From Collinsella aerofaciens (GTDB taxonomy: Bacteria > Actinomycetota > Coriobacteriia > Coriobacteriales > Coriobacteriaceae), in NCBI RefSeq assembly GCF_015555045.1, contig NZ_JADNJQ010000008.1, forward strand, positions 1 to 48,127: DNA of 48,127 nt. Direction: 5' to 3'. Positions 9,912-19,373 of this stretch are shown piece by piece. A program made the position numbers and the translations under genes. The notes beneath the pieces were generated by a model. That model had not been told where the DNA came from. It was given only the letters and a program-made list of their open reading frames with translations, and did not search any database. Positions within the stretch are counted from its first letter, which is position 1, and the number at the start of each line of letters is the position of its first letter.

Positions 9912-9949
9912 GTTACAGCAAATTAAGTTCAGTATTAGATTACTGTAAC
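9912..9949. promoter_or_regulatory. Spaced inverted repeat between LTA-synthase-like gene and uvrA
   Basis: GTTACAG (9912-9918) and CTGTAAC (9943-9949) are perfect 7-bp inverted arms 24 nt apart, just upstream of the leftward gene's binding site. A TAATAC (-10 like, minus strand, 9937-9932) lies between them. This could be an operator around the leftward promoter; no regulator is known. Confidence 0.35.
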
Positions 9950-10017
9950 CTTTCCACGGCATTTCGAGAAACAAAGCGCCCGATACGCAAAGCTAAAGGT
10001 CTGCGAATCTTGTATTA

Positions 10018-10031
10018 CGAACATCTGTGCG
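10018..10031. promoter_or_regulatory. Candidate LexA (SOS) box upstream of uvrA
   Basis: CGAACATCTGTGCG matches the Gram-positive/actinobacterial SOS box CGAACRNRYGTTYG at 12 of 14 positions. It lies 62 nt before the uvrA start. A TATGAT at 10059-10064 could be the -10 box, though no good -35 is seen. uvrA is a classic LexA target. Confidence 0.55.
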
Positions 10032-10092
10032 CGTCGAGTGCGCTAAACTCATCGGCAGTATGATTCGATGCAATAGGAGGCAAGGAGCTTCC

Positions 10093-12972
10093 ATGTCTGA
10101 TTCTTCTATCGTTATTCGCGGCGCTCGTGAGCACAACCTCCGTGATATCGATGTTTCCATTCCGCGTGACCAACTCGTGGTCATTACCGGTCTTTCTGGC
10201 TCGGGCAAGAGTTCGCTGGCATTTGACACTATCTATGCCGAGGGCCAGCGTCGATACGTCGAGAGCCTTTCGAGCTATGCGCGCCAGTTCTTGGGCCAGA
10301 TGGACAAACCCGACTTGGATTCAATCGACGGCCTTTCGCCGGCGGTGTCGATCGACCAAAAGACGACGTCTAAAAACCCTCGCTCGACGGTTGGCACCGT
10401 AACCGAGATTTATGACTATCTGCGCCTGCTGTTCGCCCGTGTGGGCACCCCGCACTGTCCCGAATGCGGCCGCGTCATTGAGCGCCAGACGACCGACCAG
10501 GTTGCCGACAAAGTCTTGGCGGCGGGGGAGGGCCGCCGCGCGTTTGTGCTGGCACCGGTGGTGCGCGGGCGAAAAGGCGAGTACACCAAACTGTTTGAGG
10601 ACCTTCGCGCCGAGGGCTTTAGCCGCGTGCGTGTCGACGGCGAAGTGCGCTCGCTCGACGATCCGATCGATCTGGACAAGAAGTTCAAGCACGATATCGA
10701 GGTCGTGGTCGATCGCATCGTGATCCGTGAGAATTCTCTGGGCCGTATCGCCGAGTCTGTTGAGCAGGCGACCGCGCTGGCTCACGGCAATGTAAACGTG
10801 TACATGCTGCCCGATCGTGATGCTCCCGAGGGGACCGAGGGCGAGCTGCTGGAGTATTCGTTGGCCTTGGCGTGCCCGGAGCATGGACACTCCATTGACG
10901 ATCTTCAGCCGCGTGATTTTTCGTTTAACGCTCCCTATGGCGCATGTCCTGAGTGCGATGGCCTGGGCTTTAAGAAAACCGTTGATGCCGAGGCGCTGAT
11001 CGAGGACCCCTCGAAGTCCATTGCCGACGGAGTCTTTGGTAGCCTGTTTGGCAATTCGAACTACTACCCGCAGATTTTTGCTGCGGTCTGTAAACACTTT
11101 AAGGTGGGCACCGATACGCCGTGGGAGGACTTGCCCCCTCGCGTACGTCGTGCATTCTTGGATGGCCTGGGCGATACGAAGATCTCGGTTGACTACCAAA
11201 AGCTCGACGGACGTCGTAGCCAGTGGGATACCAAGTTTTCGGGCGTTCGCAACATCCTGTACGAACGCTATACCGAGACGACGAACGAGAACACCAAGGC
11301 GCGCTTGGAGAAGTACATTCGCGAGGAACCGTGCTCGAGCTGCCACGGCGCTCGTTTGCGCCCTGAGATGCTCGCCGTCACCGTGGGCGGCAAGTCCATT
11401 TACGAGGTTTGTTGCCTGTCGTGCCGTGAGTCGCTCGAGTTTTTTGAGGGCCTGGAGCTCACCGAGCGCCAACAGTTTATCGGCGGGCGCATCGTCAAGG
11501 AAATCCTGGAGCGCTTGCGTTTTCTGGTCGATGTTGGACTCGACTATCTGACGCTCGATCGTGCCTCGGCGACGCTTTCTGGTGGCGAGGCGCAGCGTAT
11601 TCGCCTGGCAACGCAGATCGGCGCGGGTCTCATGGGCGTGCTCTATATTCTGGATGAGCCCTCGATCGGTCTTCATCAGCGTGACAACGAGCGCCTGATC
11701 AAGACGCTCGAGCGCCTGCGCGATATCGGCAATACCGTTATCGTCGTCGAACACGACGAGGATACAATCCGTGCCGCCGACTACGTGATCGACATGGGGC
11801 CCGGCGCCGGCGTCAACGGCGGACACGTAGTCGCGGCGGGAACGCCTGCCGATATTATGGCTTGTCCTGAGTCGATGACGGGCGCTTATCTGACCGGCAA
11901 ACGAATGATCCGGGTGCCTGATGAACGGCGCAAGCCCGGTCGCGGCTGCCTTAAAATTACGGGCGCTCGAGCCAACAACCTCAAAAACGTTACCGCCAAG
12001 ATCGAGTTTGGTACGCTTACGGTTGTTACCGGCGTGTCGGGATCGGGCAAGAGCTCCCTGGTTACCGACACCATTGCGCCTGCCCTTACGAATGCCATTC
12101 ACCGTTCGACGCGCCCTGTGGGTCCGTATAAGAAAATCGAGGGCATCGAGTGTATCGATAAGGTTATCGATATCGACCAGTCGCCGATTGGCCGCACGCC
12201 GCGTTCCAACCCTGCTACCTATATCGGCCTGTGGGATGATCTTCGCGCGCTGTTTGCGAGTACGCCGGAGTCGAAGGCGCGCGGCTACTCGCCGGGTCGT
12301 TTCTCCTTTAATGTGAGTGGCGGGCGCTGTGAAGCGTGCAAGGGCGACGGACAGATCAAGATCGAGATGCACTTCCTTCCCGATATCTACGTTCCCTGCG
12401 AAGTTTGCGGCGGTAAACGCTACAACCGCGAGACACTCGAGGTCACCTACCGTGGCAAGACCATCTCGGACGTACTTGACATGAGCGTCACCGAGGCACT
12501 GGCTTTCTTTGGGAATATCCCGCAGATTAAGCGCAAGCTTCAGACGCTGTACGATGTAGGCTTGGGCTACGTGAGCCTGGGCCAGCCCGCCACGACGCTT
12601 TCGGGTGGCGAGGCGCAGCGTGTGAAACTCGCCAAGGAGCTTCATCGACGCCAGACGGGCAAGACGTTCTATATTTTGGACGAGCCGACGACCGGCCTTC
12701 ATTTTGAGGACGTCCGCCAGCTGCTCGATGTGCTGCAGCGCTTGGTCGATGCGGGCAACACGGTGCTGGTGATTGAACACAACCTTGATGTCATCAAGGT
12801 TGCCGACCGCCTGATCGATATGGGTCCCGAGGGCGGTAACGGCGGCGGAACCGTCGTGGTTTCGGGCACACCGGAGCAGGTTGCGGACTGTCCGCAGAGT
12901 TATACGGGCAAGTTTTTGGCGCCGTTGCTCAGGCGTGACCGGGAGCGTCAGGCTCAACTTGATGCTCAATAA
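10093..12972 (+). CDS. uvrA: UvrABC system protein A (excinuclease ATPase subunit)
   Basis: Damage-sensing ATPase that loads UvrB on distorted DNA. The 959-residue protein has the expected tandem ABC layout: Walker [13 protein letters not shown] at residues 33-44 and a second, [11 protein letters not shown], near residue 647. The signature [10 protein letters not shown] appears in both halves, and there are three zinc modules (CPECGRV near residue 120; [23 protein letters not shown] with [10 protein letters not shown]). Length is usual for the family. The ATG at 10093 is preceded by AAGGAG with 5-nt spacing; the upstream in-frame GTG at 10027 lies in the promoter region. A candidate LexA box precedes the gene, consistent with SOS induction. 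Confidence 0.97.
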   Translation: MSDSSIVIRGAREHNLRDIDVSIPRDQLVVITGLSGSGKSSLAFDTIYAEGQRRYVESLSSYARQFLGQMDKPDLDSIDGLSPAVSIDQKTTSKNPRSTVGTVTEIYDYLRLLFARVGTPHCPECGRVIERQTTDQVADKVLAAGEGRRAFVLAPVVRGRKGEYTKLFEDLRAEGFSRVRVDGEVRSLDDPIDLDKKFKHDIEVVVDRIVIRENSLGRIAESVEQATALAHGNVNVYMLPDRDAPEGTEGELLEYSLALACPEHGHSIDDLQPRDFSFNAPYGACPECDGLGFKKTVDAEALIEDPSKSIADGVFGSLFGNSNYYPQIFAAVCKHFKVGTDTPWEDLPPRVRRAFLDGLGDTKISVDYQKLDGRRSQWDTKFSGVRNILYERYTETTNENTKARLEKYIREEPCSSCHGARLRPEMLAVTVGGKSIYEVCCLSCRESLEFFEGLELTERQQFIGGRIVKEILERLRFLVDVGLDYLTLDRASATLSGGEAQRIRLATQIGAGLMGVLYILDEPSIGLHQRDNERLIKTLERLRDIGNTVIVVEHDEDTIRAADYVIDMGPGAGVNGGHVVAAGTPADIMACPESMTGAYLTGKRMIRVPDERRKPGRGCLKITGARANNLKNVTAKIEFGTLTVVTGVSGSGKSSLVTDTIAPALTNAIHRSTRPVGPYKKIEGIECIDKVIDIDQSPIGRTPRSNPATYIGLWDDLRALFASTPESKARGYSPGRFSFNVSGGRCEACKGDGQIKIEMHFLPDIYVPCEVCGGKRYNRETLEVTYRGKTISDVLDMSVTEALAFFGNIPQIKRKLQTLYDVGLGYVSLGQPATTLSGGEAQRVKLAKELHRRQTGKTFYILDEPTTGLHFEDVRQLLDVLQRLVDAGNTVLVIEHNLDVIKVADRLIDMGPEGGNGGGTVVVSGTPEQVADCPQSYTGKFLAPLLRRDRERQAQLDAQ

Positions 12973-12992
12973 ATAGGCGATTCAGTTTATGG

Positions 12993-13028
12993 GCGCCATC
13001 GACTCCTTGTGATTCGATGGCGCTTGCT
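12993..13028 (+). terminator. Probable terminator after uvrA
   Basis: GCGCCATCGA (12993-13002) pairs perfectly with TCGATGGCGC (13014-13023); a weak T-rich tail (TTGCTGTGT) follows. Confidence 0.6.
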
Positions 13029-13104
13029 GTGTCGAAGTGACGTATGCAGCCGAATTGGACATATACTTAATCTTTGCGTCCGAATGCGAGGGAAAGGATA
13101 TGTC

Positions 13105-13605
13105 ATGGCAAAGGCTGTAAAGACGCCAAAAACCAATGCGATGCGCGAGCTGGAAAGCGCCGGCATTTCCTATGTTCTACATACGTACGAAGACGATGGT
13201 GATGAGTCGGTGGGCCTGGGGGTCGCGATTTCGGAGCAGCTTGGCGAGGAGCCCGGTCAAGGATTTAAGACTTTGGTCTGCGTGACACCGTCCAACGACT
13301 ATGTCGTGTGCTGCATCCCTGTTGCCGACGAGCTCGATCTAAAGTCCGCCGCGCGTGCCGCGGGGGAGAAGTCCTTGGCCATGATGCATGTGAAGGATTT
13401 GCTTGCGGCGACTGGCTACGTTCGCGGCGGCTGCAGCCCGGTCGGTATGAAAAAACGCTACCGGACGCTCATTGATGAGACATGCGTCCTTTGGGATACC
13501 ATTTTTATTTCGGGAGGCAAGCGTGGTTATCAGCTCGAGCTTGCACCCGATGATTTAATTGCATTTTGCGGGGCGACGGTTGCCGCGATTACGAGAGAGG
13601 ACTGA
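13105..13605 (+). CDS. ybaK: Cys-tRNA(Pro)/Cys-tRNA(Cys) deacylase, YbaK/EbsC family
   Basis: Predicted trans-editing enzyme that hydrolyses Cys wrongly attached to tRNA-Pro. The 166-residue protein starts with TNAMRELESAGISYVLHTYE, like the family N terminus, has KTLVCVTPSNDYVVCCIPV in the core, and GGCSPVGMKKRY near residues 107-118, equal to the YbaK GGISPLGQKKR signature. AAAGGA upstream supports the ATG at 13105; the longer frame from 13009 runs through the uvrA terminator and is rejected. It is followed 3 nt later by murJ, so the two are an operon. YbaK and ProX subgroups are hard to tell apart by eye; the signature fits YbaK. Confidence 0.85.
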   Translation: MAKAVKTPKTNAMRELESAGISYVLHTYEDDGDESVGLGVAISEQLGEEPGQGFKTLVCVTPSNDYVVCCIPVADELDLKSAARAAGEKSLAMMHVKDLLAATGYVRGGCSPVGMKKRYRTLIDETCVLWDTIFISGGKRGYQLELAPDDLIAFCGATVAAITRED

Positions 13606-13608
13606 GCG

Positions 13609-15291
13609 ATGCCGCAGGAAGAATTGAAGCGCGGAGCTCATTTTGCAAAAGAATCTGCGCCTCAGACACCCTCATCCGAAGCTTCTTCGTCGCGAGATGA
13701 CACTGACGACATGGGCTCGTCGGACTACTCCACGGTTGGTCGTTCTGCCGGGCTTATGACCATCCTGACTATCGTGTCTCGCGTCACCGGTTTTATCCGC
13801 ACGTGGGCAATGGCGGCCGCTATCGGCATGTCGCTGCTCTCGTCCTCCTATCAGGTCGCCAACAACCTGCCCAATATGCTCTACGAACTCGTGATGGGCG
13901 GCATGCTCGTGACGGCGTTTTTGCCCGTGTACATGGGCGTGAGGCGTGAGCAGGGTCGCGAGGCCTCGAACGAGTACGTGGGCAACCTGCTCGGCATTCT
14001 GCTTTTAGTGCTGGGTGGCATTTCGTTGCTGGGGACCGTGTTCGCCCCGGGCTTTATCTGGACGCAATCGTTCCTTTCGGGTGACGGTGGCAGCATGGAT
14101 ACCGCTGCGTTCATGTTCCGTTTCTTTGCCATCCAGATTCTGTTTTATGGTTTGGGCTCGGTGTTCTCGGGCGTTCTCAACGCACACCGCGACTACTTCT
14201 GGTCGACGTTTGCCCCGGTCCTCAACAATGTGATCGTCATTGCGAGCTTTATGGGTTTTGCGCCCGTGTCCGCACAGTTTGGCGAACGTGCCGGCATCAT
14301 CTTGATTGCGGCCGGTACGACCCTCGGTGTCTTTGTTCAGATGGCATGTCAGATTCCCGCGCTTGGCAAGCACGGCGTGCATCCCCATATCCATATCGAC
14401 TTTAAGGACCCCGCGCTGCGCCAGACGATTGCGCTCGGTATCCCGACGCTGCTCGCCACGGTGTGCATGTTTGTCTCGACTTCTATCACCAACGCTGCCG
14501 CGCTGGTGGTCCAGCCCGAGACGGGTCCTTCCGTCATCGCCTATGCGCGCCTGTGGTACACGCTGCCCTACGCGCTGATTGCCGCCTCGCTTTCGACGGC
14601 GCTCTATACCGAGCTCTCTCATGACGCACAGGAGAAGGATTACGACAGCGTTCGCACGGGCATTTCGCGTGGCGTCGCCCAGATGCTGTTCTTCCTGATT
14701 CCGTTCGCACTGTACCTGATTGTCTTCGCACGTCCGCTCAATATGATCTACTGTGCTGGCAAGTTCGATGAATCCGGCGTGGCTCTGGTGTCCGAGTACC
14801 TTGTCTACCTGGCGCTCTCGCTGCCGCTCTACGGCGTGGTCGTGTTGATGCAGAAGAGCTTCTCTGCCTTGCTCGACATGAAGCCCTATAGCCGCTATTG
14901 CCTGTATTCCGCCATCGGCCAGGCCGGCTCGGTTCTGCTGTTTGGCGTTGTGCTGGGCTTCGGTATGCCGGCAATCGCGCTTTCGTATGTCGTCGACTAC
15001 GTGATCTTGGTCGGCTGTTCGCTGTGGTGGCTGCGTCGTCGCCTGCGTGGCCTTCAGGTCAAATCTATCCTACATGGCGGTTTCTTTGGCCTTTTGCTCG
15101 GTGGCCTAGGTGCTGCCGCAGGCGCCGGCGTCATGTGGGCGCTTGAACACTTTGTCGGGGCACTTGGCGGCTCGATTCTGATTACTCTTGGCTACGTTTG
15201 CGTTGCGGGTGTCGCCTCGCTTGTTGTTACCTTTGGCCTTGCCGTCGTCCTTAAGATGCCCGAGGTCTCGGCGCTGCTTCGTCGCAAGTAG
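13609..15291 (+). CDS. murJ: Lipid II flippase MurJ (MviN family)
   Basis: Predicted MOP-superfamily membrane protein that moves lipid II across the membrane for peptidoglycan synthesis. The 560-residue protein has a polar N-terminal tail of about 45 residues, rich in S, D and E, then about 14 hydrophobic helices beginning with LMTILTIVSRVTGFIRTWAMA, which holds the family arginine-rich TM1 start. ALIAASLSTALYTELS and the LYSAIGQ region match mid-protein family motifs. GAGAGAGGA upstream supports the ATG at 13609. It sits between ybaK (3-nt gap) and uvrC (no gap). The long acidic tail is unusual compared with the roughly 510-residue E. coli protein. Confidence 0.92.
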   Translation: MPQEELKRGAHFAKESAPQTPSSEASSSRDDTDDMGSSDYSTVGRSAGLMTILTIVSRVTGFIRTWAMAAAIGMSLLSSSYQVANNLPNMLYELVMGGMLVTAFLPVYMGVRREQGREASNEYVGNLLGILLLVLGGISLLGTVFAPGFIWTQSFLSGDGGSMDTAAFMFRFFAIQILFYGLGSVFSGVLNAHRDYFWSTFAPVLNNVIVIASFMGFAPVSAQFGERAGIILIAAGTTLGVFVQMACQIPALGKHGVHPHIHIDFKDPALRQTIALGIPTLLATVCMFVSTSITNAAALVVQPETGPSVIAYARLWYTLPYALIAASLSTALYTELSHDAQEKDYDSVRTGISRGVAQMLFFLIPFALYLIVFARPLNMIYCAGKFDESGVALVSEYLVYLALSLPLYGVVVLMQKSFSALLDMKPYSRYCLYSAIGQAGSVLLFGVVLGFGMPAIALSYVVDYVILVGCSLWWLRRRLRGLQVKSILHGGFFGLLLGGLGAAAGAGVMWALEHFVGALGGSILITLGYVCVAGVASLVVTFGLAVVLKMPEVSALLRRK

Positions 15292-17238
15292 GTGCGCGTG
15301 GCCGGTCACGACAACATACCAACGCTTGCCGAGCAGGTTTCGCGCGTTCCCACACAGCCCGGATGCTACCTTTGGAAGGATGCCAAGGGCGATGTCATCT
15401 ACGTGGGCAAGGCGAAAAACCTGCGCGCCCGCATGCGTCAATACGTGACACTGCAGGATGAGCGTCAAAAGATCCCGCTGATGATGCAGCTGGTGGCGAG
15501 CTTTGACTACATCGTTGTCGAAACCGAGCATGAGGCGCTTGTACTCGAGCGCAACCTGATCGGCCAGTACCATCCGTACTTTAACGTCGACCTCAAGGAT
15601 GACAAGAGCTACCCCTTTATCGCCATTACAAAGGGCGACCTGTATCCCGCGATCAAATACACGCGTGAGCGTCATAAGCCGGGAACGCGCTATTTTGGAC
15701 CCTATACCGATAGCCGTGCGGCACGTGAGACGATAGATACGCTGCGCAAGGTTATCCCCATCTGCTCTGCATCCTGTGCGGAGTGGCGTCGTTGTCGCCG
15801 TACCATCGAGTCCCACAAGGGCGAGGAAGACATCGTCAATATGATTTGCGCACAAAACGGGCGTCCCTGCTTTGACTACCATGTCGGGCGCGGCCCGGGT
15901 GCGTGTGTCGGCGCGATTTCCCCGGCAGACTATGCCAAGAACGTCAAGCGTGTCGAGCGCTTTTTGTCGGGCCATCGCAAGGATGTCGTCGATGAGCTGA
16001 CCTCCGAGATGACGGATGCCGCCGAGGCGCTCGACTTTGAGCGCGCGGCACGCGTCAAACGTCGTTTGGAGGTCATCAGGGGTCTGGACGATCGTCAGCA
16101 AGTCGTTTTTCCCTCCAGTGTCGATATCGATGTCATCGGGTTCTATCGCGAGGAGACCATCTCCGCCGCTTGCGTCTTCGTCGTTCGCGAGGGCCGAACA
16201 GTTCGCACCTGCGAGTTCATTCTCGACAAGGGTCTTGATGTTGACGAGGAAGAGCTCCAGTCGGGCTTTCTTAAGCGCTATTACGACGAGACGGCTGATA
16301 TTCCAGCTGAGGTCAACCTTTCCGTCGAGCTTGAGGATGCGGAGGCGCTGGGGGAGTGGCTTGCGGGCAAGCGTGAGCGTTCCTGCCATCTCCATAGGCC
16401 GCAGCGTGGCGAAAAGCACCGTCTGCTCGATATGGCATCCAAAAATGCGCGCCATGCCCTCATGCGCTACATGATGCGAACGGGGTACGCTGACGACCGC
16501 ACCAATCAAGCGCTCCTGGAGCTCGAAAGTGCGTTGGCGCTGCCATCGCCGCCGTTGCGTATCGAGTGCTTCGATATCTCTACACTGCATGGCACCTTTA
16601 CGGTCGCCTCGATGGTGGTGTTTACCAACGGGCGCGCCGACAAGAGCCAGTACCGTCGTTTTAAAATTCAGGCCGAATTGGACGAGGCAAACGACTTCGT
16701 GTCGATGTCCGAGGTTTTGGGACGACGCTATGCTCCCGAGCGCATGGCCGACGAGCGCTTTGGCTCGCGCCCCGATTTGCTCGTTGTCGATGGCGGTAAG
16801 CCGCAATTGACCGCTGCGATCAAGCAACTTGAGGCTCTTGGGCTCGATATACCAGTTTGTGGCTTGGCGAAGGCCGACGAGGAAGTTTTTGTGCCTTGGG
16901 ACGAGACTCCTGTCGTGCTGCCGACCGGGTCTGCTTCGCTCTATCTAATTAAACAGGTACGCGATGAGTCCCACCGATTTGCCATCACGTTCCACCGTGA
17001 GTTGCGCGATAAAGCCATGACGGTTTCGGTGCTCGATGACGTTCCAGGCGTGGGACCCACCAGAAAACGTGCCCTTATGCGCCATTTTGGCTCGATGAAG
17101 CGTTTGCGCGCGGCGAGCGAGCAAGAGATCGCGAAAGTTCGCGGCATACCTGCCGATGTTGCCAAGGCGGTCCACGAGGCGCTCGTTGCATGGAATGCCG
17201 AGCGCGCCGAGGCGGCGGCTGGCCATTCTGATAGCTAA
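15292..17238 (+). CDS. uvrC: UvrABC system protein C (excinuclease nuclease subunit)
   Basis: Makes both incisions around the lesion bound by UvrB. The 648-residue protein has an N-terminal GIY-YIG nuclease (PGCYLWKDAKGDVIYVGKAKNL, with catalytic Tyr and Arg; residue span about 23-50), a UVR motif (FERAARVKRRLEVI), an RNase H-like nuclease (CFDISTLHGT, and DLLVVDGGKPQL with the catalytic Asp), and a C-terminal tandem helix-hairpin-helix (VPGVGPTRKRALMRHFGS). The start is GTG right after the murJ stop; a second GTG at 15298 is possible. No good ribosome binding site is seen, so translation is probably coupled to murJ. Confidence 0.96.
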   Translation: MRVAGHDNIPTLAEQVSRVPTQPGCYLWKDAKGDVIYVGKAKNLRARMRQYVTLQDERQKIPLMMQLVASFDYIVVETEHEALVLERNLIGQYHPYFNVDLKDDKSYPFIAITKGDLYPAIKYTRERHKPGTRYFGPYTDSRAARETIDTLRKVIPICSASCAEWRRCRRTIESHKGEEDIVNMICAQNGRPCFDYHVGRGPGACVGAISPADYAKNVKRVERFLSGHRKDVVDELTSEMTDAAEALDFERAARVKRRLEVIRGLDDRQQVVFPSSVDIDVIGFYREETISAACVFVVREGRTVRTCEFILDKGLDVDEEELQSGFLKRYYDETADIPAEVNLSVELEDAEALGEWLAGKRERSCHLHRPQRGEKHRLLDMASKNARHALMRYMMRTGYADDRTNQALLELESALALPSPPLRIECFDISTLHGTFTVASMVVFTNGRADKSQYRRFKIQAELDEANDFVSMSEVLGRRYAPERMADERFGSRPDLLVVDGGKPQLTAAIKQLEALGLDIPVCGLAKADEEVFVPWDETPVVLPTGSASLYLIKQVRDESHRFAITFHRELRDKAMTVSVLDDVPGVGPTRKRALMRHFGSMKRLRAASEQEIAKVRGIPADVAKAVHEALVAWNAERAEAAAGHSDS

Positions 17239-17338
17239 ACACGAGCCTAAACAACTGATATATATGATTGCGCGATTTTCAACCATTTATTTCGCCATGA
17301 TTGCCTGCTGATTTCGGGTTTTATTAACGCTAAAACGT

Positions 17339-17370
17339 TTGACTAACCCAAGCGAAAACCCTGCTATCCT
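17339..17370 (+). promoter_or_regulatory. Candidate promoter of the sialic acid transport operon
   Basis: TTGACT at 17339-17344 is a good -35 box. A -10 could be GCTATC (17363-17368, 18-nt spacer) or TATCCT (17365-17370, 20-nt spacer). The -35 overlaps a palindromic AAACGTTT (17333-17340), which also occurs upstream of gapA. Confidence 0.45.
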
Positions 17371-17401
17371 GCGGGTTGACGAAGACTGATATCTCACCTC
17401 G

Positions 17402-17484
17402 CCGATACATACTGTCTGGCGAATCATTTGTCAATGAATTCGGTGAACGGTAGTAAATACCGTTCAAGCGTATGTATGTATCGG
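17402..17484. repeat. Nested inverted repeat in the transporter leader
   Basis: Outer arms CCGATACATAC (17402-17412) and GTATGTATCGG (17474-17484) are perfect 11-bp inverted repeats. Inside them lies a second perfect one, TGAACGGTA (17444-17452) and TACCGTTCA (17458-17466), with a 5-nt spacer. A further hairpin, 17551-17558 with 17565-17572 (8 bp, one wobble), precedes the binding site. With the promoter at about 17.34-17.37 kb all would be in the mRNA leader. They may be operators, mRNA-stability structures or a regulatory RNA; nothing here matches a riboswitch I know. Confidence 0.65.
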
Positions 17485-17602
17485 TCGCCGAGCGCGGCAC
17501 CTCAGTTGGGTTCGTCGGTAGGTAAGGTATATATCGTCCGCAAGTTGCGCGGGGGCACGTCTAGGTGCTCCCGAGTAAGATTCTCTATTGATAGGAGAAG
17601 AC

Positions 17603-19216
17603 ATGGCCATCATCAACAAGGGTATGTCCAGGCGTTCGTTCCTCGGCCTCACCGGCAGCGTCGCTGCTGTCGCCGGCCTTGGTCTCACTGGCTGCGGTGG
17701 CAGCTCTAGCGACGAGGGTTCCGCTTCCGGCTCCACCGATTCCGCCAACCGTGGCGGCGGCGTGATCACCGCTGGTTCCGCTTACGCTCCGTCCAGCTTC
17801 GATCCCGCCAGCACCGGCTCCGCTGTGGGCCTGGGTGCTAACTGGCACGTCGTCGAGGGCCTCTACGGTATCGATTACCACGACTACAGCACCTTCAACG
17901 AGCTCGCCACCGACGATCCCAAGTCTGTGGACGACACCACTTTCGAGGTCACCATCCGCAAGGGCGCCAAGTTCTCCGATGGCACCGAGGTCACCGCTGA
18001 CGATGTCGTTGCCTCCTACACCGCTTGCGCCGCTTCCGCTACCTATGCTCCGTTCTTCCAGCCCTTCGAGTCCATCGAGGCCAAGGACGCCAGCACCGTG
18101 ACGGTCAAGACTAAGGTCCCCAACTTCTCCCTGCTCAAGGATCGTCTGGCCATCGTCCGCGTTACCCCGGCCACCCAGACCGAGGAGGATCGCGCCAAGC
18201 AGCCGATCGGTTCCGGCCCCTGGATGTACGACTCTATCTCCGATACCGAGATCACCTTGGTTCCCAACCCCGAGTACAACGGTGAGTATGCTGCCGAGGA
18301 TAAGAAGATCCAGTACAGCATCCTGACCGACCCCACCGCTCGCGTTACCGCTCAGCAGGAGGGCTCCACGCTCGTTATGGAGCTCGTTACCGCTGACGCC
18401 GTCGACCAGCTCGAGAGCGCCGGCTGCAAGATCGATAACGTTCAGGGTTTCGGCACCCGCTTCATCATGTTCAACGTCGCCAAGGAGCCTTGGAACAACG
18501 TCAAGGTCCGTCAGGCTGTCATGTATGCGCTCGACACCGAGAAGATGGTCAGCAACACCTTCGCCGGCCTTGCCACCGCTGCCAGCTGCTACCTGCCCAA
18601 GAGCTTCACCAACTATCATGAGGCTTCCACGGTGTACAAGACCGACGCCAAGAAGGCTAAGAAGCTCATCGAGGAGTCTGGCATCACCCCGGGTGCCATC
18701 ACCCTGCGCACCACCGACAACGAGCAGATTAAGGGCATGGCCGCCCAGGTCAAGAACGACCTCGACGCTCTCGGCTTCGATGTGACCATCCAGACCGATA
18801 CCTCGCCGGCTACCTACGCTGCCATCGACGGCGGCGAGGCCTACGATATCCTCCTCGCCCCTGGCGATCCTTCCTGCTTCGGCGCCGACCCCGACCTGCT
18901 GCTCAACTGGTGGTACGGCGACAACGTCTGGATGCAGACCCGTTGCCCGTGGAAGGAGTCCGCTGAGTGGCAGAAGCTCCATGGTCTCATGGACGAGGCT
19001 CTTGCCGCCGAGGGCGACGAGCAGCAGAAGAAGTGGAACGAGTGCTTCGACATCATTGCCGACAACGCCGTTCTGTACCCCGTTGTCCACGTCAAGACCG
19101 TCTCCGCTTCCTGGGACGATCCGTCCACTGCGCCCAACGGCGAGGCTCTCGATGGCTTCAAGGGCATCGGCACGACGAGCATGTCCTTCAGGGGCGTTGC
19201 GACCGTCAAGGCGTAA
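17603..19216 (+). CDS. ABC transporter substrate-binding lipoprotein, peptide/SatA type (SBP_bac_5)
   Basis: Predicted 537-residue extracytoplasmic binding protein of the Dpp/Opp/Nik family. The N terminus has a twin-arginine motif, SRRSFLG (residues 9-15), and a lipobox LTGC with Cys31, so it may be a Tat-exported lipoprotein; a Gly/Ser-rich linker follows. The fold signature is visible: FEVTIRKGAKFSDGTEVTADDV, GSGPWMY, VKVRQAVMYALD. AGGAG at 17593-17597 supports the ATG at 17603. Codon use is strongly biased, as in highly expressed genes. Family alone says peptide; the downstream nan-like genes make sialic acid (SatA-type) the likelier ligand. A hairpin downstream would leave this gene expressed above the rest. 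Confidence 0.88.
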   Translation: MAIINKGMSRRSFLGLTGSVAAVAGLGLTGCGGSSSDEGSASGSTDSANRGGGVITAGSAYAPSSFDPASTGSAVGLGANWHVVEGLYGIDYHDYSTFNELATDDPKSVDDTTFEVTIRKGAKFSDGTEVTADDVVASYTACAASATYAPFFQPFESIEAKDASTVTVKTKVPNFSLLKDRLAIVRVTPATQTEEDRAKQPIGSGPWMYDSISDTEITLVPNPEYNGEYAAEDKKIQYSILTDPTARVTAQQEGSTLVMELVTADAVDQLESAGCKIDNVQGFGTRFIMFNVAKEPWNNVKVRQAVMYALDTEKMVSNTFAGLATAASCYLPKSFTNYHEASTVYKTDAKKAKKLIEESGITPGAITLRTTDNEQIKGMAAQVKNDLDALGFDVTIQTDTSPATYAAIDGGEAYDILLAPGDPSCFGADPDLLLNWWYGDNVWMQTRCPWKESAEWQKLHGLMDEALAAEGDEQQKKWNECFDIIADNAVLYPVVHVKTVSASWDDPSTAPNGEALDGFKGIGTTSMSFRGVATVKA

Positions 19217-19278
19217 GACTCGCTTGAGTCTGTATGCAGGATGTCGGTCGTTGGGACCGTATCCTCATAGTTGAAACA

Positions 19279-19312
19279 AAGACCCGGGCGGCAACGATGT
19301 CGCTCGGGTCTT
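19279..19312 (+). terminator. Intra-operon hairpin between binding protein and permease
   Basis: Positions 19279-19290 pair with 19301-19312 (12 bp, one G-T wobble; AAGACCCGGGCG on the left). No T-tract follows, so it is more likely an attenuator or 3'-protecting hairpin that lets the binding protein be made in excess than a full terminator. Confidence 0.55.
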
Positions 19313-19373
19313 GTAATGAGTATCCGTACTCATATACCAGTTGGTCCTACCGACAAAAGAAAGGGGAGAGAAC

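Noticed and set aside
10321-12969. 882-residue frame on the minus strand opposite uvrA
   Set aside because: Antisense shadow of a GC-rich, strongly biased gene; no motif, no binding site, and uvrA is certain.
15106-16827. 573-residue minus-strand frame opposite murJ/uvrC
   Set aside because: Overlaps two certain genes and has no recognisable domain.
17585-19090. Glycine/valine-rich 501-residue minus-strand frame opposite the binding protein
   Set aside because: Low-complexity composition comes from the complement of biased codons; no promoter or start signal. The same holds for the long minus frames at 19386-21560, 30132-31343, 31271-32596, 33164-34897 and 35547-37214.
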